The position numbers and the translations under genes were made by a program. Positions 1 to 13,396 of a stretch of DNA of 64,000 bases are shown in pieces; position 1 is the first letter of the stretch, and each line of letters begins with the position of its first letter. Under the pieces are notes generated by a model. It was not told the DNA's origin. It searched no databases and was given only the letters and a program-made list of their open reading frames with translations. This DNA comes from Plasmodium relictum. Lineage: Eukaryota; Apicomplexa; Aconoidasida; Haemosporida; Plasmodiidae. The DNA lies in assembly GCF_900005765.1 (NCBI RefSeq), contig NC_041687.1:1629562-1693561 (forward strand), read 5' to 3'.

Positions 1-2708
1 GTTGAATATATAATTGATTCTTAGAGCTACCATGTGATGCTGTAACTTTTTTTTTATTTTCTACAAGTACATTATCATCATATTTATTAAGTATATTGTC
101 TTTGTTTTTTACAAAAAAATCATCTTCATTTTTATTTAAAATAAGAATTTTTTCTTTTTTCATACTTGAAGTATCTAACGATTTATAAAGTATATTTGAA
201 CTAGCTTTGTCAATTTCTTCAAATACTTTTTTTTTGGGATTATTTTTATCTTCAAAATAATTTTTTACACTTGTATTACTTGTACCTTCTTTTGAATTTA
301 TAAGACCATTTAAAAAATTTTCATTATTAGTTAAATGTTTTTTTTTTCTTTTTAATATTTTTATAAAATTAATTTTGTTTCGTTTCATTTCTTCTTTATT
401 ATTTTCTTCCGACTTAATAACTTTAATTAAATTGTTCATTATGGAATTTTTCTGTTTGACTAACTCATTATATTTCTTTTTAATAATATGAGAAAATAAA
501 TTTAACATTTTATTCATCATTATATCACTAATGTGATTCATATTTTTTATTTTATTTCTTTTTTTGTTATATATGTGTTTATCAAAAGCATATGGTATAT
601 TATTTTTATTTTCTTCAATTAAGAATTGAAAATTTTCTGAATTGGAATCAAAACTTTCATATGAACTATCATTAGAAGAGTTGCTTTTTAAGTTATCAGA
701 ATTAGTAGAATATTTAACATTATTTTTTTTTATTTTTTGTTTAATCATTTTGCATCTTTTTGCAAAAATTAAACTATTTATAAAATCGTCTATTTTATAA
801 CTGTTCATATTTAAACAAATTAAAATATAAGTGTATGAATTCCCATCTAAGCTATTCTAAAAAAAAAAAAAAAAAAAATAATAATTATAAACATTTCGAT
901 TTACAATAATGATATTAATAAATTATCTAAAAATATATATATATATATAGGTAATTTGATTGAAAATCATTATGTTAAAAATTGCATTTTTATATTCCAA
1001 TTAAATGAATTTTTTTTTTTTTATAAAAAAAATACTTTTAGTAGTCTAGTTAATTTAGAGTCTCTATACGGTACATGCACATTAGTAGAATAATCTGTAT
1101 TATTTTTGAATTTTTCATTTACATTTTTTTTTTCTAAATTTTTTATAAGTTTATTTTTAGTGCTTAGTGCCATTATAACTCTATTTAAAACAGATAAAGT
1201 GTTATTTATGTTTATTAGTTCCTTTTTATTGATCATTCTTAAAAAAAAAATAAATAAGTAAATACATATAAATAAATATATGTATATATATTAATTAAAA
1301 TTTTATGATATAGAAATCATGATTTCTTTTTTCCTTTTTTAAATATTCTAACTCTATATCACTAAATTTTTCAGATCCAGCTAAGTCTATGAAATTTATC
1401 TGAGAAATAAATTCTTTTTCTCTTAAAAAAAATTATATATATAAATATATTTATGCATGTAAATATATATATTTACATATTAATAATTATATTTATATGT
1501 TATTATACTTGAAATATTTGTACTGATAAACAGTTAGTAAGCAATGAGATCTAGAAGATACTAAATTTTTTTTTGTTGCATTTGTTTTTCTATATTTGAA
1601 ACATAAATTTATGATATTTTTAACCTGATATAGAAATGATATAAAATGAAAAATAGAAATTTGCATAATATATTTTATTTTATTTTATTTTTTTCTTACA
1701 TCTTCAATATTTTTTATAGGTAACAATGTAATATTTTCTATATATGTCTGCAAGAATCACAATAAAAAAAAAATATAGAATATAAGCTAAAAAATAATTT
1801 TACTTTTTTTAATTTTTTTATTTTTAACATTTCCATTTTCATCTTCTCTAATTATATTATCATGAAATTTTGAATAATAATTTATTAAATCTTCGCTAGT
1901 TGTTGATAATTGTGATAACTCAAATATCTTACCTAAGGAGATATAGGGAATATATATATGAACTAATAGACATTTTATTTAATTTTATTTTATTATTTTT
2001 TTTTTAATATATATATATATATATATATAATTAAAAACCTAAATCTCTAATTTTCTCAAGATATATTTCGACTATTGATACACATATTTCAATATTCTAA
2101 AAATAAATAAAAAAATTGAAAAAAATTCATTGTTTATAATGTAAAAAAAAAAAATACTTTTCAATTCTATTTTATTTTTTTTTTATAACATACTTTATTT
2201 ATTTTTTGTAAATCAAAAAAGTAATTTAAGCATAAATATATTAATCCATTACTTTCTTTTTCTCTTGAATTGGTTCTTTCACCGTATAAAGTATATGTTT
2301 TACCACTATTAGTATTTCCGTATGTCAATATTGAACTATTATATCCATCTTTCAAAAAGATATATAAAGAATTAATATATATATATATATATATATATAA
2401 ATTATATAAAAAAAAAAAATAAATAATGTATGTAATATATATATACTTTAATTACTAATAAAATTATCAATAAGATTTTTTCCTATTAATTCAAAAATAT
2501 CATTTTGCTTAATATGAACATCAAAAATATGATTAAAATTAAAAGTTTTTGTATTTAATTCATTTATATCGTTGTAACTCTTTTTTTTTTCAAATAAATA
2601 TAATTGATTATTGTTAACTTTATATAAAGCACAATCTTCATTTTCTAAACTACATAAATTTTCTACATTAGGTTTAATTCTTAAAAAAACTTTAATATTT
2701 TCACTCAT
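1..2708 (-). CDS. Kinesin motor protein, C-terminal part outside the window
   Basis: This is a microtubule motor ATPase with an N-terminal motor domain. I reconstruct nine exons: 2456-2708, 2194-2348, 2039-2096, 1829-1932, 1701-1747 (taking the donor GT at 1699-1698, the last exon base is 1700), 1509-1624, 1353-1421, 1036-1237 and 856 to beyond base 1. All junctions are GT-AG and in phase. The spliced protein shows the P-loop GNTNSGKT (about residues 95-102), switch I SSRSH (229-233), switch II DLAGSE (257-262) and YRDSKLTRLL (325-334). A Lys/Asn-rich tail follows and is still open at the left edge, with about 620 residues visible. The canonical P-loop is GQTxSGKT, so the Gln-to-Asn change is unusual. 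By position it should be the orthologue of P. berghei kinesin-X3, a divergent kinesin; that rests on remembered synteny, not on sequence comparison. The motor assignment itself is secure. Confidence 0.93.
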
Positions 2709-3595
2709 ATTTTAAATTAATTTTTTTTTTTCACTATTATTGTAATACTTTTTTTATAGAATTTTTTTTTTTTTATTTCAAAATATATATGTATATATAT
2801 ATTAATATTTTATCTATAACTATTAATAATATTTAATTAAATATCGTTTTATTTTTTATTTTTTTTTTTTTATTAAATCAATATAATTATATGTTATATA
2901 TATAAATTATTTCATCTTTTATAAATTTTTAATTTTCAAGGGCATATTTCGTGTGCTAAAACTCTTTTTTATTTCTCTTGTCTTATTTAATTAAATAAGT
3001 AATCTCTTAGAAAAAAAAAAAAAAAAAAACGCTTTTATTAAAATTATTAAAATATAGTTTATTTAAATTGTCTAAATATATTTCACTTTTTTAAAATTTG
3101 AGAATGGGCAATTTTCAGTTATCCTTAAATGTAAATTTCTTTATATATTAGTATTAATAATATATATGTATCAGCATTTATTTATATATTATTATATATT
3201 TTTATTTATAAAATGTATTTCTTTAGTATTAACTGTTTGTTGAGTAAGGAGTAAATAACAAAATAATTAGAAAGATATAGTAGTAGAGTTCTGCTTAAAC
3301 ATATAAAGCATGATAATTAAAAAAAAAAAATAATAATTCTATCTAAATTGTATCAAATAAAATAGAATAAAATATAATTAATTTTTTAATTAAAAAAATG
3401 TTAGAAAATGTATTTTTATATGTGATACATATAAGTAAAAATATACTCCTGTATATTTTTAAACCATATATATATGCGAATATTTTAAATATATCAGAAT
3501 ATAAAAGAATAAAATAATAAAAATATATATGTATAGATTAAATAAAATAATATAAATAATACATTGATGTAAAAAAATTAAGTAAAAATTTGTTG
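2709..3595. other. Intergenic, kinesin 5' side and 3' side of next gene
   Basis: This holds A+T-rich DNA with homopolymer runs and short TA stretches. It lies upstream of the kinesin start and downstream of the stop of the Asn-rich gene on the same strand. I see no ORF with balanced composition and no RNA gene. Confidence 0.6.
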
Positions 3596-6500
3596 TTATT
3601 GAGTAAATGAATTCGTATGTAAACTCTTAGATAAAATATTAAAATCAATATTGTTTTGCTTTAGTAATAAATCATTTTTTTGATGAAATGAATTTTCAAG
3701 ATTTGTATTCATAAATGTATTTGATATATTTATAAAATTTTTACTTTCAATTACGTTAGATAAATTTAATGAGGTATTTGTGTTTGAGTTTTCATTAAAA
3801 GAATTTAACTGAGGCTTCAAATTATTTTTTCTTTTTTTTTTATCTAAATCATTTTGAAATTTTTGTTTAAAATTATTAGAATTATCATAGTAATTATTAT
3901 TAAATTCATTGAAGTAAGTATTTGCATTATAAATATCATTGATAGCACCATCGTTAATATATTCATTAATAATTTCATTATTTTCATTAAAATTATCATT
4001 AATTATATTATGAAAAATATGATTACTAATAAAATTTTGGTTATTTATATCATTAAAAATATTATTATTAATTAAATTATGATTAATATTATTGCTGTTA
4101 CTAATTAAATTTTGATTTACTATATCATTGTTATTAATTATGTTTTTTTCAATATCATTATTATTGTTATTGCTAATTAAATCTTGATTAAAACTATTAA
4201 AATTTTTATTGATTAATTTTGTTTTAACAATGCCATCATTATTATTGATTTTATCTTTATTAAGATCATTACTCTCTTGATTATTTGAATTTTTACTCTT
4301 AGATTCATTTGAATTACGATCCACACTACTTTTATTTGCTTCATTATTAAATTTTCTCTTCTTTTTATATTTACACAATTTTTTCGTTAATTTAATGATT
4401 TTATTTTTATTATTAAAAAATTCACTAATATGCTCTTTATAAAAATGTAGAACAGTTTTGTCTATATCTATCATTCTTTTTCTTTTTGTTGTCCTAGAAC
4501 TGGCTACATTTTTGCTAAATCGTGTTTCCATTAATTTCAAATTTATATAATCAATATCAATATAATCTTCTGGTATATATTTATTTATTTCATTTAAATT
4601 TAAAAAATTATTTTTTAGAAAAGTACCATAACTGCCATTACAACATCTAGGAACCCATAGAAGATCATGTGAGTTTGTTTTATTATGTATTATATCAATA
4701 ATACTGATATAAAATTTTACTTTACCAAACAAATATAACATTGAAAAACTTGATTTATTTTCTTCAAAATGATTTATTTCATTTTCATTTAGATCATTGG
4801 AGTTTATACATTCATTTAATGTAAAGTTGTCATCATAAATATGTTTTGCGTTGTTTTCTATATTTACACCTTTTTTTAAATTCAACATTTCATTTTTCGC
4901 ACATTCATTAGAATTAATATTATTTGCACTAATATAACTTTTTGAATTCACTTCATTTATATTTAAATAATTTCTTGAATTCAACACGTTAAAATTTAAG
5001 TAATTTTTTTGATTTATCTCATTTAGGTTAATATAATTTTTTTCACTAATTTCATTTATATTTAAATAGCTTTTTGAATTTATATCATTAGGATCATACA
5101 TTTTGAAATTATCAATAGAGTTTTTAAAATTTTTAATAACGGTTTTGCTGGTATAATCATTTATATTATCATTTGGCAAATATGAATTATTCCATACATA
5201 ATCATTAGATTTATTTAACAAGTTTTCATTTTTAATAGAAGATAAATTAGTTCTCTTTTGTGATTTATATAAGCATTTAGATGAGTTATATTCATTATTT
5301 TTTTGGTTAATAAACTCATGAATAATACCATTATAATTACTATTATTATTATTGTTATTATTGATACTATTAATTAAGTTATTATTATTATTATCGCCAA
5401 TATAATTCACATTACTATTTTTATCATTATCATTGTGATTATTTTTACAATTGTTTTTATTAGAATAACTGTTATTATTATTGCCACTATTTTGATTATT
5501 ACTATTGTCATTATTTTGATTATTACTATTGTCATTATTTTGATTATTATTATTGTCATTATTTTGATTATTATTATTATTGTTATTATTACTGTTGTCT
5601 TTATTATTATTATTATTATTGTTGTTACTACCACTTACACCATTAATGCCAATACTATTAATTTTTTTATCATTCTTATTCTTATTCCCTGTACTATTAT
5701 TATTATTGCTAAAATCTATATTGATATTATGTTTATTACTTTTATTTTCCTTATTTGTTATTATTATTTCTTTTTTTTGGTGAATTTTATATGGTGAGCA
5801 GTCATAATTCATTTCATTTGATTCATTATTTATATTTTCTCTAATATTACAACATAAGTACTGTTTCATTGGTTCATCTTTTAGTAAAAAATTACCATCT
5901 TTTTCACAACTTTCTCTCATTTTATTAGTATGATTGAAATTTGTAATGGAAATGGAGTTTTTTTTACTAGTTAAATTATTGCCATATACATTATTAACTG
6001 AAGAATCTATTGTATCTATTGTTTCCGCTGTCATTAAAGTGTTTGAAGTAGTATTTAAACTATTACTATTAATAAATTGTTTATCCGATCTTAAATATTT
6101 TATATTATTTTGATTATATATTGGATGCATATTTATGTAAAATGGATTATTGAAATTATCCTGGATTTCTGTATTTAAATATCGTGTATTTAATTGATCA
6201 TTTTTATTTTTATAATAAGATGATTCATTATTATATAAATTATTTTTGTTCACTAAATTAAATGAATTGTCATTAAAAACCTGAATATTATTAACATATT
6301 TATTATAAGAATTAGAATCTAAATAGCAATTAGAATCATCATAATTTTCATTCAACACATTATTACCTATTTCAGATATATTAGAAGAAATGTTTTTTTC
6401 ATTATCATTTACTTTACTATTTATGAAATTATTTTCATTAGAAGTGATTTCATCAATTTGAGTATTTGATTTTGTATTTTCATCCTTGTAATTAAAATTG

Positions 6501-9500
6501 TTCATTATTTGAAGTTTAATAAATTCATCATTATCATTTTTACTATTATTGGTATGATAAAAATTTATATTTTTGCTATAAATATTATCAATGATATTTG
6601 ATTTTCTTGTCTTTTTGTCTTCATATTCCAAATGTGTTTTTTCATCAAAATTTTCTAAATTTTCATTACAATTTATTCCTTTATTTAAGTTATTTTCATC
6701 ATTTAAATTAATACGACCACTTATATTTGATCTTTTTAGTGATGAATCTTCATTGCTTGATGTAAAATTTTCTATTTTATTATCTTCTTTAAAATTAGTA
6801 TCTCCGTTTAAATTTTCAATGCTTTCACTTCTTTCTCTTTCTTCTTCTTTCTTTATATTTTTATCATTATGTAAATAGTTTTTTTTATCTATGATTTTTA
6901 CTTCGCTTAAATAATGTTCTCTATTTTTTTTTAATTTTTCTATTTCTGTTTCATTTAAATACTTTTGGTTTTTTAAAATCATATAATTATTTAATTTCCT
7001 ATTAGTAAGTTTTTCACCATTTTTTTTAAATACTTCTTCTTCTTTTTCATCAACAATATCTACTCTATCATTTTTTAGGTTTCTAAAAGTATTTATATTT
7101 TTATTATTTTTTATAATATCTTCATTTTTATAATTTTTTTTTAAATTTCCATTTTGTGGCATTTCAAAATTTCTAATATTTCTTGTGCTGTTCTTTGTTT
7201 TAAAGCATTTAACAGATGATAATATTTTTTCTTTCTTTAAATAAATCAAATCTTCATCAATGTTCTGTTTATTTACACTATTCTTCTCAATAGCATCCTC
7301 ATATTGTTCTGAATCCTTATCATTATTATTTTTAGAAAAAGAATTATTATATATGTCGCATAAGCTTTCACACTTAGCTTTTTTTTTTAAAAATGTGTTA
7401 TCATTATATATATTACATGAGGTTTGAATATTTTTATCTAAAGTAATAGTATTTATATTATTTGTCATACTATTTTTATCTTTTATGTTATCTATGTTAA
7501 AAAAATATTCATTTTGGCTTTTTTTACATTGATCATCATTTGTAGAATTTTTCAATTTTATTTTACTTTTATTCTTTGTATAAGCATATTTTTTATTTTC
7601 ATTGTTTCCTTGTTTCCATTTGTTTTCATTATTTTTATTTAAATTATAATTTTTTATATTATTTTCCTGAATGTTACTCATATTATTTTCATATGTACTA
7701 TTATTAATTAAACTATTCATTTGATTATGGGTATTATTCTTATCTTCTTTAGTATATTCATCAATATTTTTCATTTTACTAATTTTATATTCTTCTATGT
7801 GCTCATCTTTTTTGTTTTTCTTTTTTTTCATTTTCGATTCTAAATTATTAATTTTCATCATATCATTTAGTTCGTTTACACTAAGGTTCATATCACCATC
7901 TTCATCTTCTATTTTTTCATTAACTTTATAATTTTTTATGTTCTTGCCACTCTTATAATTTTCTGAATGATTACTATTCCTTTCTACTGCATCATTATCT
8001 ATTTTTTCTGTCCATTCATATAAGTGTTCTTTATCAAATTTATTCTTTAAATTATATTTTTTTACATTATTTTCATTTATTTTTTTTATATCTTTAGAAG
8101 TAACGTTTTGATATTCATATTCTTTTTTTATTTCATCTTCACTATCTTGATTTGAGTTGCTTTTATCATAATTTTTAGTTTTTTTTTCTTCATCTACAAC
8201 GTCTTCTTCAATATTTCCAAAATTTTCTTCACTAATTGTTTTCAAATTAGAAGAATCATTAAATTCTAACTTAAGAGAAAGATCTTTGTTATTATTATTA
8301 TTATTATTATTTTCCGTACTTTTTACTTTTAATAAATCTTTGTGTTTGTAGTTTTTTTCAGTATTATTATAAGCAATTTTAAAATTTTCTGTGCATTCAT
8401 TTATATTTTGGATTTTATATAAATTCATATTATTTGTAATAGAATTATTTATACTTTCATTAAAATATTGAGGATTAATAGAAGGATCAGGCAAAATGTT
8501 CAAATTGTTATTACTAATAGAACTATGTTCATTAAAAGTGCTATTCATTAAATTAGCATATGTTATATCATTATTCATAGTATTGTTAAAATTGCGTTTT
8601 AAAGAATTATTATTTATAACAAAATTACTTTTTTGTTTATAGAAAAATGAATTTGGTGTATTTAAATTATTAATATTCGTAGTATTATAAGATAAATTAT
8701 TTACTGTATCCATTGATACAAAATTATTTGTGGAGTTTTTGCTTAAGTAATTATTATTAACTAAGGAATAATTAGAATTGACAGTATATAGATTATTTAA
8801 ATTCTCATTTTTAATATTTAAATTACTTATGTTAAAACTATCACAATTCATATTGTTGTTAAAAGGAGAAGAATTAATAGGCAAAAAACAATCTGAATTG
8901 GCACCTGAATTAACAAATCTATTTTGAATCATTTTTGAATTATTTAAGTTATCATTAAATATATTATTTGATACATAAATATTATTATTAAATGAATCAC
9001 AGTTGTTAATAGTATCTTTTATGTCAAATGCATTCGGAATTAAACTTTTATAAGAAACATTATTAGATGAAAGATTATTAAACATGTGATTCATATCTTC
9101 TTTGCTATTATTTAAATAGACATTGTTATTTACTAATGGAATTTTAGATATAAAGCCTTGTTTATTTTGAGTATTTTCAGTAGAATGAGACAAATCATAT
9201 ATATGTTTGTCATTTTCATCCTTTAATTTAAGATCATTTTTATTTTTTTCTTTAATATTAATATTAAAGTTACTTATATTTTTCGGTTTTTTTATATCTT
9301 CATTTGTACAATTAGTATTTGTTTTATTATCATTTAAAAGCTTATTATTATTTATTTTAACTTTTTTTTCTAAATCTAAATCAGATAGATTTTTATTGAG
9401 AGAGTAATTATGAGACGAGCTACTTATATTAACATTTTTATTTTGGATAAAAGTATTATTTATATTTAAATTATATGAATTAGTGCTATTTATGTTTTCA

Positions 9501-11544
9501 TTGTTCATATTTATGTTTATATTATTTCTATATAAATTATCAGTAAAAGAATCATTCATATTCATTTCATTTAAATAATTCATGCTATAATTATTAAAAA
9601 TATTATTATTGAAACAACTATTATTTATGTTATTATTTAAGCTATTGCATATATTATTATATAAGTTATTGTTCATGTTATTAAAATTATTTAAATTTCT
9701 AACAGTATTTAAATTTTTTATATTATTTGTATTTCTGGTATTATTTAGTTGGTAATTATTTGTGTTATTTAATTCATTAAAACTATACATATTATTTGAA
9801 TTATTAAAAATATCTATATTGTTTAAACTAGTATTACTTAAATTAACATTACTTAAGTTCATATTAAAGTTGGTATTGTTTAGGTTAAGATTATTTATAT
9901 CATTAAAATTGTTTACATTGTTAAAATTACTTTGAATATTTTCAAAAACCTTATCGTCAAAGTTACTTTGATTATTCATAGAAAATTCATTCTTAAAATT
10001 ATTTTTGTTACTATCCTTTGTTTTATAAAGATATAATGGTGTTTTTACTATATGCTTAAAAGTGATATGACGATCTGTATTTATTTGAATTTTTCTAATA
10101 ATACTAACACTACACTTTTTACCACTACCATATATATTACCATTATTTAAAATAAAAACATGCAGATAATTATCTGTATCTTCTTTTTTTACTCCTAGAC
10201 ATATACATATACATCTATGTATGTTATATAGAGTCATTCCACTATGAATACCTAATAAATTAAAAAAAATAAAATAAATAATAATAATAAATAATTATCA
10301 AAATAAAATATAAAAGCATAATTTAATAGAAGAAAAAAATAAGCAAAAAAAAAAAAAAAAAAAAATGAAATAAAAATCAAATATTGAGCTTAAAAATAAA
10401 AAATAAAAAAGAAATAAGAATAATGAATATTATTACCTATGTATCTACATATATATTTATTATTAAATGAAGTACTTATTTTTAGTTCAATAATATCATA
10501 TTCATTTATGTTTTTATAAACACGAATATTTTTATCTATTGGAGAATTTAACATATTAACATTGTTATTATTTATTCCACTTTGCATATTACTTAATGAA
10601 TGATTTAAATTATTAGTGTTGTATTCATCGTCCATGTCTTTTGAATAAATATTATTTAAAGCATATATGTTATTTAAATTTAAATTATTATTATGGAAAA
10701 TATTTTGCTTGTCTATTTGTTTATATTCATAATTAAAAGGATAATCTTGTTTTATGAAGTTTGCAACATTATTAGTTTGCTCAACTTTTTTATTCAAAAT
10801 ATAATCAAAATTTTTACCTAAAACTCTTAATTCATCTAATATATCTAATTTTTTTTTTTTCCCATTTAATTCGTCTTTTTTAAATGTTTCATTCTTGTTA
10901 CCTAATGTACTAGTTACAGTTTCTTCTTTTTCTCCTCTATGTATAATTAAATTTTGTATATCTTTTTTTCTCACATTTGATGTTGTATCATTTGATGATA
11001 TTGTAATTCCTTCTTTATTTGAAAAATACATATTGTCAGTATTCTCTAATAAAGTTTCATTTTTAATTGTATTAGAATTACTGCTAATAATATTTCTATC
11101 ATTATAATTTTTCTTTGCATCTAAGTAAGAAAAACTAAATTGATCTACTACTGGTAAATTTTCTTCATTTTTAATTATTTTAAGTTTTTCTATTATGTTT
11201 TCAAAGTGATGAATTAATGAGGGATAGAGAATTAAAGACTTTGTTAAAAAATTAGAATAGACAAATATCTTATATAGATCATTCATGCTCAATTTTTTAA
11301 AATAAAAATGTTTGTCTATATAGTTATTATTTATAATCTTTATTAGATTTTTTATATCTTCTTTATTAGTATCATTTTCATCGATTAATTTTTTACTTTT
11401 ATCTGAAGAATTACTTGAACTAAAAGAATAATTAATTTTAAAATCATCGAAGCCGTTGAAAAAGGAGATTTTTTTTCTTTCTTTTTCATCCTTATAAACA
11501 GTAATTGATTTTTTATTTTTTTCTTTTTCTTCCTCATAATTCAT
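3596..11544 (-). CDS. Asn-rich protein with a split pRiA4b ORF-3-like domain
   Basis: Two exons, 10437-11544 and 3596-10251, are joined in phase (split Gly codon) to give 2,587 residues. Most of the protein is Asn/Lys/Ser low complexity. Two separated segments look folded. Residues about 349-449 read YDIIELKIS, then after the splice TLYNIHRCICICLG, LHVF and GNIYG, matching the start of the pRiA4b ORF-3 (MM3350-like) family, whose pattern is a beta strand, TLxxLHxxIQxxFGW, HLHxF and YG. Residues about 2204-2280 read YLFGKVKFYISI, VPRCCNGSYGTFL and DIDYINLKL, matching the family's second half (YDFGDxWxHxI, PRCLDG, GYxxFL, FDxxxxNxxL). About 1,750 residues lie between the halves. The Asp, Trp and His of the YDFGDxWxH motif are not kept. 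The family has no settled enzymatic role, so function is unknown. An 11-residue repeat lies at 4918-5085 (residues about 2092-2147). Confidence 0.75.
4918..5085 (-). repeat. Five 11-residue tandem repeats within the Asn-rich protein
   Basis: Five consecutive units of 33 nt encode variants of SKSYLNINEIS, EKNYINLNEIN, QKNYLNFNVLN, SRNYLNINEVN and SKSYISANNIN. The Tyr-(Leu/Ile) and the Asn-(Glu)-(Ile/Val/Leu) positions are kept while the DNA has diverged, so this is not a simple recent slippage. Confidence 0.8.
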
Positions 11545-11635
11545 TTTTAAAAAAAAATAAAAAAAAAAAAAAAATAGTCAGTTAAAGTAATATATGTTCA
11601 TTATATAAATAATAGAAAGATTAAAAAAAAAAAAA

Positions 11636-11637
<2 letters not shown>

Positions 11638-11677
<40 letters not shown>
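11638..11677. repeat. TA microsatellite
   Basis: This is an uninterrupted alternating TA tract of about 40 nt, about 95 nt upstream of the start codon of the Asn-rich gene. Confidence 0.95.
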
Positions 11678-11679
<2 letters not shown>

Positions 11680-12525
11680 CTACATGAGAATTAATATTGC
11701 ATAAATACATATTTATTTAAAGAATTTTTAATGTGTTTGTTTTAAAATATAATTTTCTTAAAGAGAAAAATGGTGAAATTATTTTTCTATAGAAAATCAT
11801 ATATATTATATTAAAAAAATTTCAATTTAGCTTATAAACATATATAGTTCATTTATACAAATATATTTCTTTAGATAAAACAAAAATATGACTTTTAAAT
11901 AGTAATTATTCTTTAATGATACTTTAAAAAAAAATACAATGTGCTTACACACATGAATTATATATATACTATCTATTTAACTCTATATAAAATATAATAA
12001 GAAATTCATGTTATTATAGTAAATCAAAGATTTATTAAAAAATATATATAGAAAAAAAAAAAACTATGTATATAAATACACACCAACTTTGTAATTACAC
12101 TACCAGTGATAATTTACAAAAAAAAATGGAAAAAAATATCTTTCTATAATCTATAGGACTAGAACGAATAATAAAGAAAAATTTTATTTTTTATAGATGA
12201 AATAAAAAAAATAAAATTTTTAAAAATAAATAAAATGAATACATTTTTAAGTATTTTGTTGTTTGTTTCAAGGAAATGTATATCTACATTATGTGTACAT
12301 ACATTTAGTAAAAAAAGAAAAAAAAAAAAAATGAAGTATTTACTAAATAGTATTATTTATTTTTTTTTTTTAAATAAATTGATCAATTATATATAGTTTC
12401 TTTCAAAAAAGACATATGAAATATATATTCATATAATTTCATTTTGTAACACTAGCATTCTTAAATGATTTTTGCTCAAATATTTATATTTTTAAATAAT
12501 TATATATTAATTTATTGTCTGTGGG

Positions 12526-12561
12526 GATCAAACATTTTCCTTTGATCTTTTTTTTTTTTTT
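12526..12561. other. Small hairpin followed by a T14 run
   Basis: GATCAAA at 12526-12532 is complementary to TTTGATC at 12541-12547, with an 8-nt loop, and 14 T residues follow immediately. The left flank GTGGGG is unusually G-rich for this region. The layout resembles the 3' end of a short polymerase III-type transcript on the plus strand, but I cannot identify an RNA family and see no internal promoter boxes. Confidence 0.3.
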
Positions 12562-12907
12562 AGCTAAAAACGTGGTATATAAATCTAATGATTTTACATT
12601 TTAAAATGTTTCAAAAATATCTATAAGTTACTTCAGTAAAAAAATACAATAAAAAATTTGAATATTAAATTAATTTCCATTAAAATCCATTTACATGACT
12701 TTGCAATTTTCAAATTTGTTAATATTTTCTATAATTTTCTAATATTTTCCATTTAAGAAGTGTGAAGTTTCTTAAACTATTATTCATTTTTTAAGTACAA
12801 AAATATATTTCCTGTATAGTTTTTTAATATAATTTTAGCATTAATATAAAAAAATTAGAGCTTTTAACTTAAATGATATATTTTCAATATTAAGCTATTT
12901 ATAAGAA

Positions 12908-12942
12908 TTTCAAGTTCAAAGAAGAATTTTTTGAACTTGAAA
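12908..12942. repeat. 13-bp perfect inverted repeat
   Basis: TTTCAAGTTCAAA (12908-12920) pairs perfectly with TTTGAACTTGAAA (12930-12942) around a 9-nt loop. It lies about 455 nt upstream of the YIP1-family start codon. Four G-C pairs make it more than chance A+T complementarity would suggest. Confidence 0.7.
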
Positions 12943-13396
12943 AAAAGAGAATTTATTAATAGAACTATTTTTAATATATTAAGAGACTTTATAAAAATTA
13001 TTTTTCAAAATGAGTATTTGATAAAAATTTTAATAAAGTAATATTTATAACTTTTTTTTTGTAAAATTAAATAAAATTTCATTTAAATGAATATTTTACT
13101 AGTTCTTTTCACCATTTTTTTTTTTTGAAAAATAAAAAAAAAATATTTTTTAATTATTTAAAATTATATTACTCCAAAAAAAAAAGAAAAATAAAATAAA
13201 ATAAAATAATAATATCAAAAGAAAAAGGAAATTAAAATATTAAAAGAGCTAATGGTTACAATAGAAATTAATTTACAAATATTATTGTATTTTCTACTTT
13301 TTACTTTTGAGTTTAAAATAAAAAAAAATTTTACTTGCCTCAAAAAACTAAATAATTGCTTATAAAATTATATTTAATATAGAGAAAACAAAGAAT

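Larger units (their letters stand above)
11545..13396. other. Divergent intergenic region with hairpins and TA repeat
   Basis: About 1.85 kb separates the starts of the Asn-rich gene (-) and the YIP1-family gene (+), so it should hold both promoters. It contains a TA microsatellite (11638-11677) and two inverted repeats listed separately. No coding ORF or tRNA is visible. Confidence 0.6.

Noticed and set aside
5407-5797. ORFs in both directions encoding Ile/Val/Thr runs
   Set aside because: They are shadows of poly-Asn codons in the Asn-rich gene.
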